The position numbers and the translations under genes are program-made. This document shows, piece after piece, positions 26,296 through 34,859 of a stretch of 64,000 nt of DNA. This stretch comes from Aeromonas caviae. GTDB taxonomy: Bacteria; Pseudomonadota; Gammaproteobacteria; Enterobacterales; Aeromonadaceae. Numbering within the stretch: position 1 is the first letter of the stretch; every line of letters starts with the position of its first letter. Below the pieces are notes generated by a model, which made no database searches, was not told the origin of the DNA, and worked only from the letters and a program-made list of their open reading frames with translations. The stretch covers positions 25,005 through 89,004 of the forward strand of contig NZ_CDBK01000052.1 of assembly GCF_000819785.1 (NCBI RefSeq), given 5' to 3'.

Positions 26296-28330
26296 AGCCA
26301 CCCTCCTTGCATTTTTCACACTCTTCACAGAAAGGGGCGGCACTCTTCATGGTGGCCAGTTGGGCAGGAGTGAGCGGTACCTTGGGTTTGGGGGGAACAC
26401 TGACACCCAGAGGGCCCAGTGGTAACTTGCCGCCCCATCCCGAGCCGGCACCCGGGCTGCCGCCCGAGTTCATCTTGATGGTGGGCCCCACCAGGGTGAC
26501 GCCGCCGCCATCGACCCTGATGAAGCAGCCGCCCACCTTGACGGTAATGTCTGAGCCCGCCTCCAGCACCACCTTGGCACCGGCTTTGACGTGCACTTCC
26601 TGCCCCGCCTGGGTGAGCCAGCGCTGACCGAGTTTTTGATGCATGGAGGTGTCAACGCCGAGTGAGTAGTCCCCCTTGATGTGATCCCGTTTTTCACCGT
26701 TCACAGTGAGGTGATCATTGGCCTTGATGCGGGTCACCCGCTCATTGTCGATATCGGTGTGCTGGTCGTGCTTGATGTGCCAGGCGGCGTCGTTCTCTAT
26801 CAGCACGTTCAGGTCTTTCTGACCGTGGATGTAAATCTCTTCCTGCCCCGCCTGGTCTTCAAAGCGCAGTTCGTTGAAACCCTCCCCCTGATGAGTCTCG
26901 GTACGCAGCACGGTGCGGGTCTTGTTGGCTGGCAGCTCGTAGGGCGGCCGGTTGGTGGCGTGGTAGGTGCGACCGGTGATGATGGGCTGGTCGGGGTCCC
27001 CCTCCAGGAATGAGACGATAACTTCGTGGCCGATGCGCGGGATGGTCATCATGCCGTACTGACCCCCGGCCCAGCCCTGGGATACCCGCACCCAGCAGGA
27101 ACTCTGGTCGTTGGAGCTGCCATATCTGTCCCACGGGAATTGCAGCTTCACCCGGCCGTGCTCGTCGCAGTAAATCTCCTCCCCCTCGGGACCCACCACC
27201 ATGGCGATTTGCGGGCCGTCCACCATCGGCTTGTGAGGGGCCTCCGGGCTGCCGATGCGTGCCCGCCAGGTAGTGCTGGCTTTCACTACGCCGAATTCGT
27301 TGTGATAGACGGTGGGGCCGCTGCCCCCCTCCTCTTCCAGCGCCTGCGGCTGCAAGCCGGTGTGCTGGATGCGCACGATTTGCCAGTCGGTGTTGAGGCT
27401 GCCGTTAGGGTGCTCGGTGAGCGAGAAGCTCTGCCCCGGCTGCAAGGCGGCGCAGTTGGACTTAGCCTGGCCCGCCACAGCATCATTGCGCAGGGCATCG
27501 AGCCGATGCTGGGCAAAGGCCTTGCCGCTGCCATCCTGCTTGTAGCGGCCCGGGAAATCGAAGTGCTGATAAGTGTCCCGTTGATGCTCGAGCTCACTGC
27601 CCTGCTTTTTGTGAGAGAGGCCGTAGGCCGGGGTCTTGAAGCTGTAGTCTTTGAGCTCCACATCCGATGGGCGCACCGCCTCGCGGTAGTGGAACTGGCG
27701 CACATAGGGGCCCTGCTCGAGGGAACGGTTGCCGAGGTTGAAGAAGAGCTCGGGGCCTTGAGTCAATGCTGCGGCATCGTCAGCAAACACGATGCGGTGC
27801 TTGCCCGCTTCAAACTCGTGGAAGTAGAACATCCCCTCTTCGGCGGCGAGGCGGTTCACGAAATCGAGGTCACTCTCCCGATACTGAACACAGTATTCCC
27901 GCTTGGTGTGCTCATTCTTGAGCGCAAAGGCATAGTCGGTGATGCCGTGCTCTTGCAAAAGAATGCTGAGGATTTCATCGGGCTTTTGTGCCTGGAAGAT
28001 GCGGGAATTCTGGCGAAGTGACAGCCGCCATAGGGCTGGCTGTACCATGAGCTGATAGCGGGTGCGGCGAAAGCCGCTGTCACCCTGCGCGAAGTCACTG
28101 ACCACCCCGCACACCCGGCGCTGCAGCTCGCCGTTGTACCACACCAAGAGCTCGCACGGCTGGTCCAGCACGGCGCCAACGTCGATGTCGGGCTGAGCAC
28201 TTGCCAACTCCAGGCGCAGGTTGAACGGCCGGTTGAGCGCTTCATCCAGCGCAAACTCGGCCACCACGAAGGTGCTCTCGGGCAGGGCCCCCACCTTGAC
28301 GGTAAATTGTAATCCTGTGCTGTCTGCCAT
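26285..28330 (-). CDS. vgrG: T6SS spike protein VgrG (TssI)
   Basis: A 681-residue spike protein: gp27-like head (residues about 10-370), gp5 OB-fold (about 390-460, [20 protein letters not shown] then [20 protein letters not shown]), and a beta-helical needle with DUF2345-like repeats (about 500-640). The tail after the needle is short and cysteine-rich ([14 protein letters not shown]). No enzymatic C-terminal extension is seen, so this is a structural VgrG that carries its cargo through the DUF4123 adaptor and Rhs encoded next. It is separated from hcp by 283 bases with a terminator and a second hairpin. Confidence 0.96.
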   Translation of the reverse strand: MADSTGLQFTVKVGALPESTFVVAEFALDEALNRPFNLRLELASAQPDIDVGAVLDQPCELLVWYNGELQRRVCGVVSDFAQGDSGFRRTRYQLMVQPALWRLSLRQNSRIFQAQKPDEILSILLQEHGITDYAFALKNEHTKREYCVQYRESDLDFVNRLAAEEGMFYFHEFEAGKHRIVFADDAAALTQGPELFFNLGNRSLEQGPYVRQFHYREAVRPSDVELKDYSFKTPAYGLSHKKQGSELEHQRDTYQHFDFPGRYKQDGSGKAFAQHRLDALRNDAVAGQAKSNCAALQPGQSFSLTEHPNGSLNTDWQIVRIQHTGLQPQALEEEGGSGPTVYHNEFGVVKASTTWRARIGSPEAPHKPMVDGPQIAMVVGPEGEEIYCDEHGRVKLQFPWDRYGSSNDQSSCWVRVSQGWAGGQYGMMTIPRIGHEVIVSFLEGDPDQPIITGRTYHATNRPPYELPANKTRTVLRTETHQGEGFNELRFEDQAGQEEIYIHGQKDLNVLIENDAAWHIKHDQHTDIDNERVTRIKANDHLTVNGEKRDHIKGDYSLGVDTSMHQKLGQRWLTQAGQEVHVKAGAKVVLEAGSDITVKVGGCFIRVDGGGVTLVGPTIKMNSGGSPGAGSGWGGKLPLGPLGVSVPPKPKVPLTPAQLATMKSAAPFCEECEKCKEGGCEI

Positions 28331-28430
28331 CGCTGCGCGCCCCTGAAATATCGTGCGGCCCCATCAGGTGGGGCACATCAAGCCGTGTGAGAGCTTCGCC
28401 ATCGCCTGGATTTTTCTTTCACCATGGCTG

Positions 28431-28456
28431 CCGCACGCCCTTGACGGCGTGCGGCA
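28431..28456. repeat. Perfect GC-rich hairpin between hcp and vgrG
   Basis: Inverted repeat GCCGCACGCC/GGCGTGCGGC, 10 base pairs with a 6-base loop, lying 100 bases upstream of the vgrG start. It has no T-run on the minus strand, so it may be an RNA stability or processing element rather than a terminator. Confidence 0.5.
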
Positions 28457-28578
28457 AGACGTAAACTCGGATTTTTTCTTGCACCCGCTCACACCAGGCA
28501 AACGGACAGAAGAAAAAACGCGTGGGTTGAAAAATCGGAAATACGGTCTCCGGGCAGGTTGTCCTTGCAGATACGATA

Positions 28579-28604
28579 AAAGGGCACCGCAAGCAGTGCC
28601 CTTT
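28579..28604 (-). terminator. Intrinsic terminator after hcp
   Basis: On the minus strand, 9-bp stem AAAGGGCAC/GTGCCCTTT with an 8-base loop, followed by TTTTATC, only 10 bases after the hcp stop codon. Partial read-through would set a high hcp:vgrG ratio. Confidence 0.75.
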
Positions 28605-28613
28605 GGCTCGGAA

Positions 28614-29132
28614 TTACGCTTCGATCGGCGCACGCCAGTCATCCGCACCAGAGGTGCCGGCAACGGTGTGCTCCCAGTCGATCTTGCGGTAGGCCATGGA
28701 GACCTGGATCAGCTGGGTGAAGTCGGACTTCGCCGGATCCTGGCAGTGGGGCATCTGGCAGTCGATGTCAACGATGGTGGCATCGGTCAGCACAGTGCTG
28801 AAGAAGTGCTCCTGCTTGCCCTCGACGGAGGTGCGGTACCACTTCAGGGTCACTTTCGGCAGCATCTCGCCGGAGGCCAGGGAGTTGTACATCAGCGGCA
28901 CGGCCTTGTTCAGGGCAACGGTGAACTTGAACGGCTTGTGGACACGCTGACCCGCCGGCTGACCGGATTGCGGATCGGTCGGTACGGTGACGACGTGCTG
29001 GAACTCTTGTACCAGCATCTCGTCTTCATGGCCCTGCACGAAGATGTTGCCGACGGAATCGGAGGTGAAAGCACCGGCAGTGATGTTGCCCTGGGTTTGA
29101 CCTTCGATGCTGATATAACATGGAGTTGGCAT
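28614..29132 (-). CDS. hcp: T6SS tube protein Hcp (TssD)
   Basis: Forms the hexameric-ring inner tube expelled by sheath contraction. The 172-residue protein begins MPTPCYISIEGQTQGNITAG and shows the typical VGNIFVQGHEDEMLVQEFQH strand and PLMYNSLASGEMLPKVTLKW. Start chosen at 29132 because CAGGAGCAATTCC precedes it. The frame extends upstream to 29282 but without a ribosome-binding site. It is the first gene of the hcp-vgrG-adaptor-rhs-immunity block and is far from the tssBC operon, the common orphan hcp/vgrG layout. Confidence 0.97.
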   Translation of the reverse strand: MPTPCYISIEGQTQGNITAGAFTSDSVGNIFVQGHEDEMLVQEFQHVVTVPTDPQSGQPAGQRVHKPFKFTVALNKAVPLMYNSLASGEMLPKVTLKWYRTSVEGKQEHFFSTVLTDATIVDIDCQMPHCQDPAKSDFTQLIQVSMAYRKIDWEHTVAGTSGADDWRAPIEA

Positions 29133-29454
29133 GGAATTGCTCCTGATGGTTGAACGGTTATGACACTCGTCCGAATCCGTTAGCAGTGACCATGCCAATA
29201 CATTTTTTTGTTTTAAAACAAATAGTTGAATAGAAAACCGATTCGCGCCCCCACACCATGACGCAACAAGTTGCGCAATCAATGCATTTACCCATTAAAC
29301 CTTGCACATGCAGCATAAATGACTGGTGTGAATGCAACATATTGCGCGTGACGGAGTTTATCTCTGCCTTCAAGCTACTTCCCCAAACCAGGCCAGCGGC
29401 ATCTCCGCTTCGCCTGCGAGCCACCCCCATCACAGGCAAGATCAGATTGTCGGC
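29133..29454 (-). promoter_or_regulatory. hcp upstream region with a palindrome
   Basis: About 320 bases that must contain the hcp promoter. A near-perfect palindrome CGCAAC-AA-GTTGCG lies at 29262-29275, about 130 bases before the hcp start, with a TTGCGCAA octamer overlapping it (29271-29278). It could be an operator for a regulator. I did not find a convincing sigma-54 element. No gene is credible here. Confidence 0.35.
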
Positions 29455-29501
29455 AACTAAAACAAAAGGGCCTGTCTCGCGACGGCCCTTTTGTTTTAGT
29501 T
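29455..29501. terminator. Strong terminator ending the tRNA-Ser repeat transcript
   Basis: An 18-bp perfect stem AACTAAAACAAAAGGGCC/GGCCCTTTTGTTTTAGTT with an 11-base loop. A/T-rich arms on both sides let it work in either direction: as the end of the tRNA-Ser unit and as insulation of hcp. Confidence 0.75.
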
Positions 29502-29513
29502 GGCTGTATGGGC

Positions 29514-29593
29514 GGGATGATTCACCACTGCGTGGCTCACCCCTTCGGGACGGCCTGCAGCCGTTCATCCCGGCAAGCTGCTCTGCTTGAACC
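29514..29593 (-). repeat. tRNA-linked repeat, unit 2
   Basis: On the minus strand the unit begins GGTTCAAGC (like a tRNA T-loop) and continues GGGATGAACGGCTGCAGGCC GTCC and ends GTGAATCATCCC. It is similar in plan and length to unit 1 at 29692-29776. The arrangement (repeat units that start with a tRNA 3'-like piece, each behind a terminator, downstream of a tRNA) is like the rtT repeats of the Escherichia coli tyrT locus. Confidence 0.5.
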
Positions 29594-29650
29594 CGACGGG
29601 GGCACTCCCCCCCTCTTCCGCGTGAGCGGAAAATGCTTCCCCAAAGCAAA

Positions 29651-29672
29651 AAACCGACCATGAGGTCGGTTT
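29651..29672. terminator. Hairpin between the two tRNA-linked repeats
   Basis: Stem AAACCGACC/GGTCGGTTT with a 4-base loop, followed by T-rich sequence on both strands. It separates repeat units 1 and 2. Confidence 0.65.
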
Positions 29673-29691
29673 TAACATCTGAGGATGGGTC

Positions 29692-29776
29692 GGGATTGAC
29701 TCGCGCCGTCCCTGGCGCTCGCCCTGCGGGCGGCCTCTGGCCGTCCATGCGGGCTATCCTGCCCGCCTGTCGAACC
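29692..29776 (-). repeat. tRNA-linked repeat, unit 1
   Basis: On the minus strand it starts GGTTCGACAGGCGGGCAGGA, continues through a GGACGGCC..GGCCGCCC inverted repeat and ends GACGGCGCGAGTCAATCCC. The GGGACGGCGCGA-type end and the T-loop-like start suggest an rtT-like RNA element derived from a tRNA 3' end. No protein is likely to be made although a frame runs through it. Confidence 0.5.
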
Positions 29777-29805
29777 AGGGCCCGAACCAAGCCGCCCGTC
29801 ACCGG

Positions 29806-29849
29806 ATAAAACAAAAAGCCCCGTCGAAAGACGGGGCTTTTTGTTTTAT
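29806..29849. terminator. Terminator immediately after tRNA-Ser
   Basis: A 20-bp stem ATAAAACAAAAAGCCCCGTC/GACGGGGCTTTTTGTTTTAT with loop GAAA (plus strand), only 1 base beyond the CCA end of the tRNA. Confidence 0.85.
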
Positions 29850-29850
29850 T

Positions 29851-29938
29851 TGGCGGTGAGGGAGGGATTCGAACCCTCGATACGTTGCCGTATACACACT
29901 TTCCAGGCGTGCTCCTTCAGCCACTCGGACACCTCACC
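29851..29938 (-). tRNA. tRNA-Ser (anticodon GGA)
   Basis: 88-base tRNA with long variable arm. Acceptor stem GGTGAGG/CCTCACC, discriminator G and encoded CCA (29853-29851). D-arm begins GTCCGAGTGGCTGAAGGAGC, anticodon GGA at 29904-29902 in CTGGAAA, T-arm GAGGGTTCGAATCCCTC. Read leftwards from the promoter at 30099-30127. Confidence 0.97.
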
Positions 29939-30006
29939 AAATTTTCACTGCTTGAAGTGGCTTTCGGAGCACGCTGCGCGTGCATCTTGCCGACTTCGTC
30001 GGTGGG

Positions 30007-30027
30007 CAGCCACTCGGACACCGCACC
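30007..30027 (-). pseudogene. 5' fragment of a second tRNA-Ser
   Basis: GGTGCGGTGTCCGAGTGGCTG on the minus strand equals the first 21 bases of the tRNA-Ser with one change. The homology stops inside the D-arm. It sits about 70 bases upstream of the intact tRNA-Ser inside the same transcript, so it is the stub of a lost first tRNA or a deletion scar. Confidence 0.7.
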
Positions 30028-30098
30028 CAATTTTGGTCTGTGCTTTAACGTGTTCAGCCAACACGAATTCGCTGCGCCGTTGCGCTGGAACGGGGCGT

Positions 30099-30127
30099 AA
30101 TGTAAGGGATAGGCGCGAGGCGGTCAA
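30099..30127 (-). promoter_or_regulatory. Sigma-70 promoter of the tRNA-Ser unit
   Basis: On the minus strand TTGACC (30127-30122), 17-base spacer, TACATT (30104-30099), then GC-rich ACGCCCC discriminator as expected for a stringently controlled stable-RNA promoter. Confidence 0.8.
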
Positions 30128-30208
30128 TGCAATTTTTTATCTTTTGCCACTGTTTGCTCAATAAGCGAACCAAGTGACTAAAAATATGCCATTTCCTATC
30201 CCTTTCCA

Positions 30209-31945
30209 TCAATTTTCAACCGCTTCGTGCAAATGTTCTCCTCGAATCGCCTCTTCCAGCGAACCGTAGAACTCCAGCTCTCCCGCCACCGGACGTACCT
30301 TGGCCCGCGCCAGGGTCTTGAGGGGCTGGAACTGCAACTCGGCCACCTTGAGCTGGACACCCGATTTGGCCATGCGCCGGGCAAATTGCTGGAAGGCGGA
30401 GAGCCCACCGGCATCCAGGATGGAGACGGCCTCCATCTGCAGGATCAGCGCCTTGTGCTCCCCCACCTGGGCCAGCAACTCGTCGAACACCCGCTCCGCC
30501 GCCGCAAAGAACAGGGGACCGTTGATCTTGTAGAGCAGGGTCTGCGCCGGCACCTCGCTGGCATAGCGGCCGTGCTCGGCCAGGTTGTGCAGCCGGGTCA
30601 TCTTGGCGATTTCACGCATAAACAGCAGGGACGCCAGGATCACCCCGAAAGTGATGGCGATGACCATGTCGAAGATGACGGTGAGGGACAGGCAGACCAG
30701 CAGCACCAGCACATCCGAGCGGGGCGCCCGGCGCACCAGATCCACCACCTTGTGGGCCTCGCTCATGTTCCAGGCCACCAGCAGCAGCAGGGCGGCCATG
30801 GCAGAGAGCGGCAGCCAGGAGAGCCAGGGGGCCAGCACCAGAATGGCGGCCAGCACCACCAGCGCATGGACTATGCCGGAGATGGGCGAGGTGGCACCGG
30901 CCCGCACGTTGGCGGCGGAACGGGCGATGGCGGCCGTCGCCGTGATGCCGCCGAAGAAGGGGGCGAGGATGTTGCCAAGCCCCTGCCCCACCAGCTCGCC
31001 GTTGGAGCTGTGCTTGCGCCCCGTCATGCCGTCCAGCACCACGGCGCAGAGCAGGGATTCGATGGCCCCCAGCATGGCCATGGAAAAGGCGGCGGGCAGC
31101 AGCCCCTCGATGGCTGCCAGATCCCAGACCACGGGGGCGCCGTCCGGCCCGGGCAGGGCCCAGGGCATCACCAGGGTCGGGGCTATGGGGGGGATCCCCA
31201 TGCCCTGGGTACCATCGGCCAGGGTATAGCTGAACTTGCTGCCAATGGTGGCGACGTCCACCCCGAACTGGTGCAGACCAAACCCGAGCCCCACCCCCAC
31301 CAGCACGGCGGGCAGATGGCCGGGTACCGGCAGGCGCAATCTCGGCCAGAGCAGCAACACCGCCAGGGTTGCCACACCCACCAGGGTGTCTCCCCATTGC
31401 CAGCTTGGCAAGGCATGGGCCAGCGCCTGTACCTTGCCCAGATAGGTTTCCGGCATATCCAGGACCTGCAGGCCGAAGAAATCCTTGATCTGCAGGGTGG
31501 CGATGACGATGGCGATACCACCGGTGAACCCCAGGGTCACCGAGGGGGGAATGTACTCGATGAGGCGCCCGAGACGCGCCATGCCCATGGCCACCAGGAA
31601 ACAGCCCGAGATGAAGGTGGCCATCAACAGGCCGCCCACGCCAAATTGCTGGGCCACCGGGTAGAGGATCACCACGAAGGCGGCAGTGGGGCCCGAAATG
31701 GAGAAGCGGGATCCCCCGGTCACGGCGATGACGATGCCGGCGATGATGGCGGTATAGAGCCCGTGCTGGGGCGGCACCCCACTGGCGATGGCCAGTGCCA
31801 TGGCAAGGGGAATGGCGATGATGCCGACCGTGATGCCGGCGATGAGGTCGCGGCCAAAGCGCGCCACGCTGTAGGGTTCGTCAATGCAGGATTGGCGCAA
31901 TGCGATGGCCAGCTTCACGCCTTGTAAGGAAGCTTGATTGTGCAT
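30209..31945 (-). CDS. dauA: SulP-family anion/C4-dicarboxylate transporter, DauA-like
   Basis: About 578 residues. An N-terminal SLC26/SulP transmembrane domain (about 12-14 helices; signature [20 protein letters not shown] then [29 protein letters not shown]) is followed by a cytoplasmic STAS domain (about residues 450-560; [20 protein letters not shown]). Close in pattern to Escherichia coli DauA (YchM), an aerobic C4-dicarboxylate transporter at acidic pH. Substrate here is inferred. I chose ATG 31945; a TTG ten codons upstream is possible. The long open frame on the opposite strand is a shadow of this GC-rich gene. Confidence 0.88.
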   Translation of the reverse strand: MHNQASLQGVKLAIALRQSCIDEPYSVARFGRDLIAGITVGIIAIPLAMALAIASGVPPQHGLYTAIIAGIVIAVTGGSRFSISGPTAAFVVILYPVAQQFGVGGLLMATFISGCFLVAMGMARLGRLIEYIPPSVTLGFTGGIAIVIATLQIKDFFGLQVLDMPETYLGKVQALAHALPSWQWGDTLVGVATLAVLLLWPRLRLPVPGHLPAVLVGVGLGFGLHQFGVDVATIGSKFSYTLADGTQGMGIPPIAPTLVMPWALPGPDGAPVVWDLAAIEGLLPAAFSMAMLGAIESLLCAVVLDGMTGRKHSSNGELVGQGLGNILAPFFGGITATAAIARSAANVRAGATSPISGIVHALVVLAAILVLAPWLSWLPLSAMAALLLLVAWNMSEAHKVVDLVRRAPRSDVLVLLVCLSLTVIFDMVIAITFGVILASLLFMREIAKMTRLHNLAEHGRYASEVPAQTLLYKINGPLFFAAAERVFDELLAQVGEHKALILQMEAVSILDAGGLSAFQQFARRMAKSGVQLKVAELQFQPLKTLARAKVRPVAGELEFYGSLEEAIRGEHLHEAVEN

Positions 31946-32356
31946 GTCTAGGGTAATACCAGAAGAGGGAGACAAAGGCCGGGGTGAACCGGCACCCGAT
32001 CATCATCAAGGGCCGGCAGAGCTGTCGACGCGGCGATGGTATCGAAGGCAACCATACCCGACCCGGCCAGATAATTCGATGGGCAGGATCAAGAAATGGC
32101 CATGAGCGCGCAATATTGTCGGTGACACCCCGAATATCAACGCCGTTTCCCGCCACGGCAGGTTTCCCCGGGCACGGTACTCTGCGGATGAACGACACCA
32201 CGCCTCCTCCTGGCAGCATGCGGGAATCAGGGGACAAGGCAGGCACAACCCGGCCAAAGGCGCGATCTCAAGCTCCTGATTGTGCTGAAAATAGTCCGCG
32301 CTGCCCAAGTTTTGGGCAAACGGGCCAAAAAGCCATTTTTTACGCCGACAGGCGGG
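31946..32356. other. Intergenic region without a recognisable gene
   Basis: About 410 bases between the dauA start and the tRNA-Asn promoter. Short frames on both strands have no ribosome-binding sites or similarity I recognise. It presumably holds the dauA promoter. Confidence 0.5.
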
Positions 32357-32385
32357 TTGACACCCGGGAGATGGGCCATTAATAT
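32357..32385 (+). promoter_or_regulatory. Sigma-70 promoter of the tRNA-Asn pair
   Basis: TTGACA (32357-32362), 17-base spacer, TAATAT (32380-32385), followed by a GC-rich discriminator (CCGCCCC). Nearly consensus; the first tRNA starts at 32413. Confidence 0.88.
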
Positions 32386-32412
32386 CCGCCCCGTCTCGAC
32401 GAGACAGGCCAT

Positions 32413-32488
32413 TCCTCCTTAGTTCAGTCGGTAGAACGGCGGACTGTTAATCCGTATGTCACTGGTTCAAGTCCAGTAGGAGGAGCCA
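32413..32488 (+). tRNA. tRNA-Asn (anticodon GTT), copy 1
   Basis: 76 bases, acceptor TCCTCCT/AGGAGGA, anticodon loop CTGTTAA, T-arm CTGGTTCAAGTCCAG, encoded CCA. Two bases separate it from copy 2. Confidence 0.97.
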
Positions 32489-32490
32489 AT

Positions 32491-32566
32491 TCCCTCGTAG
32501 TTCAGTCGGTAGAACGGCGGACTGTTAATCCGTATGTCACAGGTTCAAGTCCTGTCGAGGGAGCCA
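32491..32566 (+). tRNA. tRNA-Asn (anticodon GTT), copy 2
   Basis: 76 bases, identical to copy 1 from the D-arm to the variable region but with a different acceptor stem (TCCCTCG/CGAGGGA) and T-stem pair (CAGGTTCAAGTCCTG). Encoded CCA. Compensatory changes keep all stems paired, so both copies should be functional. Confidence 0.97.
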
Positions 32567-32572
32567 CATTTT

Positions 32573-32600
32573 AAAGCCCAGCCTTTTGGCTGGGCTTTTT
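32573..32600 (+). terminator. Terminator of the tRNA-Asn pair
   Basis: Stem AAAGCCCAGCC/GGCTGGGCTTT with loop TTTT, continuing into a T-run. Confidence 0.88.
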
Positions 32601-32790
32601 CATATCTGCTCTTCCGCGCCTGTCCACGGCCCCCTGCCCGATGGCGCGCCAAACCGCCACCTGCTTGCTTTCCTGATTCCCCATGGCCTTCGATGACGAC
32701 CCTTACTCATCACCAGGGTGTCACAGAGATCCCAAAGACTATGATTGATTCGAAAAGGACCATTTGGATCCATTCAGTCAAGGAGCCATC

Positions 32791-34503
32791 ATGTCACACC
32801 CTGCTTCACTGGCCAGTCGCCTGCATGCCCTGGCACTCAACGACACCCTGTTCCCCGATCTCCATCAACTCGAGAAGGCAGAACGGACCCGGACCATCTA
32901 CCGGATTTTCCACACTGTCGCCAGCACGGCTGCACTCGGGCAAGAGGATATCGTTGACGACCTGGCCCCCCTCCTCACCCTGATGGAGTCTCCCTGCCTG
33001 ACCCGGCAAGGGGGGCTCTGCCCCTTGCTGGCCAGTCATTACAATCTCTATCTCGGCACGCTGCTGGAGCTGGGGGATCGGCACCATCCGGAGATCATCG
33101 GCCAGATTGAGGAGGCTCTGGCCCTGCGCACTCACGGGCTCTATCTGGTCACCGAGCTCGGTTGTGGCAACAATGCCATGAGCATCGCAACCGAAGTCCG
33201 CTACGACAGTGCCACTGACGGTTTTATCCTCCATACCCCCCATCGGCATGCCGCCAAGTTCATGCCCTACATCGCCCTGGAAGGGCAACCCAAGAGCAGC
33301 GTGGTGATGGCCAGATTGTGGGTCGGCGAGCAAGACTGTGGCATTCATCCCTTTCTGGTGCCCTGCCGGGACACCCGTGGCGCACTGTGTCAGGGGGTCA
33401 GCGTCTCCAGCCCGGACGTGCTCGATCTCCCCTACTTCGACGTGGTGGATCACGCCATCATCACCTTCGAGCAGGTGGCGCTCCCCCGCTGGGCATGGCT
33501 CAGGGGTCATGAGCACGACATCAGTGCTGGGGGCGTCTTTCACTCTCGTCTTGCCAGCCAACGCGACATTTTCTTCAGCTCCCTGCGCCGTGTTGAGTGG
33601 GGAAAACTGGTGCTGACCGCCTCCCTGATCTCCGGCTTGAAACTGAGCCTCGCACTGGCCATTCACTACGCGCAGCAACGACCGCTGCACGCCCACAACG
33701 GGCGGGTCATACCGCTGGCGCACCATGCCCTGCACCGCCGGATACTGACTCGTGCCTATGTGACGGGGCTGGCCGCCATGGCGCTGTATGAAGGGGTAAA
33801 ACAGCGACATTTGCCGGATGGACGGCACTCCTCCCGCTTTCAGACCGACGCAGGCCTGGTCAAGGCCGTCGCCGTCGAACTGATGCGAACCTCCCTGCAA
33901 CATTGCATGCAGCGGTGTGGTGCCCAGGGAAAATTCCTGCGAAATCGCATCGCTCCTACCCTGCAACTGTGCGATCTGGTCGGCACCGCCGAGGGAGACA
34001 GCATGCCCGTCCTGATGAAGGTGGCGAAGGATATTCTGGCCTGGCCTGATGAATCCCTGGATGACGGCACACCCCTGGGCCAACTGCTGCTGCGGATGCG
34101 CCGACAGATGAATCAGCAACTGGCCGACGCGACGGACAAACTGGTCGCATGGCACGACCTCGGCTGCGAGGCGGCCCGCCTCGGCTGGCTAGCTGGCAAC
34201 CTGGAAGCCTTGCGTCACCTGGGGAGCAGGGACGACATCCGCACGGCCTGCCGGGAGCAGCTCATGCTCGATTATGCTCCCCAGCTCCTGCACCACGGGC
34301 TTTGCAGCCCCGCCGAGATTGCCGCCCTGCCCGCACGCCAAGAAGCCACGCTGGATCATGTCTGGGAACATCACGCCGCCCGCGTGCCGGACGAGTTTGA
34401 CGTTCGTGACCTCATGGCCGCGACGCCGCTGGGCAGCCCGGACCTGGCTTCGGCCTGGTTTGCCCTGGCCCCATCCCTGCATGATCCCCAGCCAGAAGGT
34501 TGA
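32791..34503 (+). CDS. Acyl-CoA dehydrogenase/oxidase-like flavoprotein
   Basis: About 570 residues, starting MSHPASLASRLHALAL with AAGGAG just upstream. The middle resembles acyl-CoA oxidases: LVTELGCGNNAMSIATEVRY (compare the oxidase TELGHG motif), then DGFILHTP and a substrate-binding beta-domain, then a helical C-terminal domain. It is longer than bacterial acyl-CoA dehydrogenases (about 380-400) and closer in length to the oxidase group. No other fatty-acid gene lies beside it, so the substrate is unknown. FAD dependence is inferred from the family. Confidence 0.75.
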   Translation: MSHPASLASRLHALALNDTLFPDLHQLEKAERTRTIYRIFHTVASTAALGQEDIVDDLAPLLTLMESPCLTRQGGLCPLLASHYNLYLGTLLELGDRHHPEIIGQIEEALALRTHGLYLVTELGCGNNAMSIATEVRYDSATDGFILHTPHRHAAKFMPYIALEGQPKSSVVMARLWVGEQDCGIHPFLVPCRDTRGALCQGVSVSSPDVLDLPYFDVVDHAIITFEQVALPRWAWLRGHEHDISAGGVFHSRLASQRDIFFSSLRRVEWGKLVLTASLISGLKLSLALAIHYAQQRPLHAHNGRVIPLAHHALHRRILTRAYVTGLAAMALYEGVKQRHLPDGRHSSRFQTDAGLVKAVAVELMRTSLQHCMQRCGAQGKFLRNRIAPTLQLCDLVGTAEGDSMPVLMKVAKDILAWPDESLDDGTPLGQLLLRMRRQMNQQLADATDKLVAWHDLGCEAARLGWLAGNLEALRHLGSRDDIRTACREQLMLDYAPQLLHHGLCSPAEIAALPARQEATLDHVWEHHAARVPDEFDVRDLMAATPLGSPDLASAWFALAPSLHDPQPEG

Positions 34504-34556
34504 ACGTTGGGGCCAGCAGGCCGCCCCTCCACTCCCGGTGCCTGAATCCCCCCAAG

Positions 34557-34582
34557 CCCGGCCATCGGTCGGGTTCTTTCTT
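34557..34582 (+). terminator. Terminator after the acyl-CoA dehydrogenase-like gene
   Basis: Stem CCCGGCC/GGTCGGG (one G-T pair), loop ATC, followed by TTCTTTCTT. Confidence 0.65.
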
Positions 34583-34730
34583 ATCCCCCTGCCCCACCTC
34601 GGGGCAAGGGCGCTCGCCTTCCCCCCGCATCCCGATGCGCCCGTCCCTTGCCCTCATGGCCTGTTGCCACAAGATGGCGCAGGCTTACCCTCTATGGGGT
34701 ACCACTCTGGTGCGCCCTGCCTTGCCCCTT

Positions 34731-34748
34731 GATGACATAAAAGTCATC
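34731..34748. promoter_or_regulatory. Inverted repeat upstream of the Anbu operon
   Basis: GATGAC-ATAAAA-GTCATC, 6-bp arms with a 6-base spacer, about 110 bases before the first gene, followed by an AT-rich stretch suited to a promoter. A possible operator; no regulator is known from the window. Confidence 0.35.
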
Positions 34749-34859
34749 CATATGATTTTTCAATAAAAAATTACTGACACTGGCCTCGATAGCGACTCAA
34801 TTGGCTGGCACAGCCCTTGCACTTTGTGATGCACGCAGGGACGTCACAAGGAGTTGCCT

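Noticed and set aside
28614..29282. Fifty-residue N-terminal extension of Hcp
   Set aside because: Hcp family proteins start at MPTPCYISIEGQ, and a ribosome-binding site precedes that ATG only.
29133..29454. Sigma-54 promoter before hcp
   Set aside because: Looked for TGGCAY-N5-TTGC on the minus strand. GC/TGC pieces occur, but none has a GG at the required 10-base spacing.
29158..29814. A 218-codon minus-strand open frame between hcp and tRNA-Ser
   Set aside because: It runs through terminators, tRNA-linked repeats and the hcp promoter region, has no ribosome-binding site and no domain. Frames of this kind are typical of rtT-like repeats.
30227..31927. A 566-codon frame antisense to the SulP gene, Gly/His/Gln-rich
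   Set aside because: Antisense shadow with low-complexity composition. The sense strand is a complete SulP-STAS protein.
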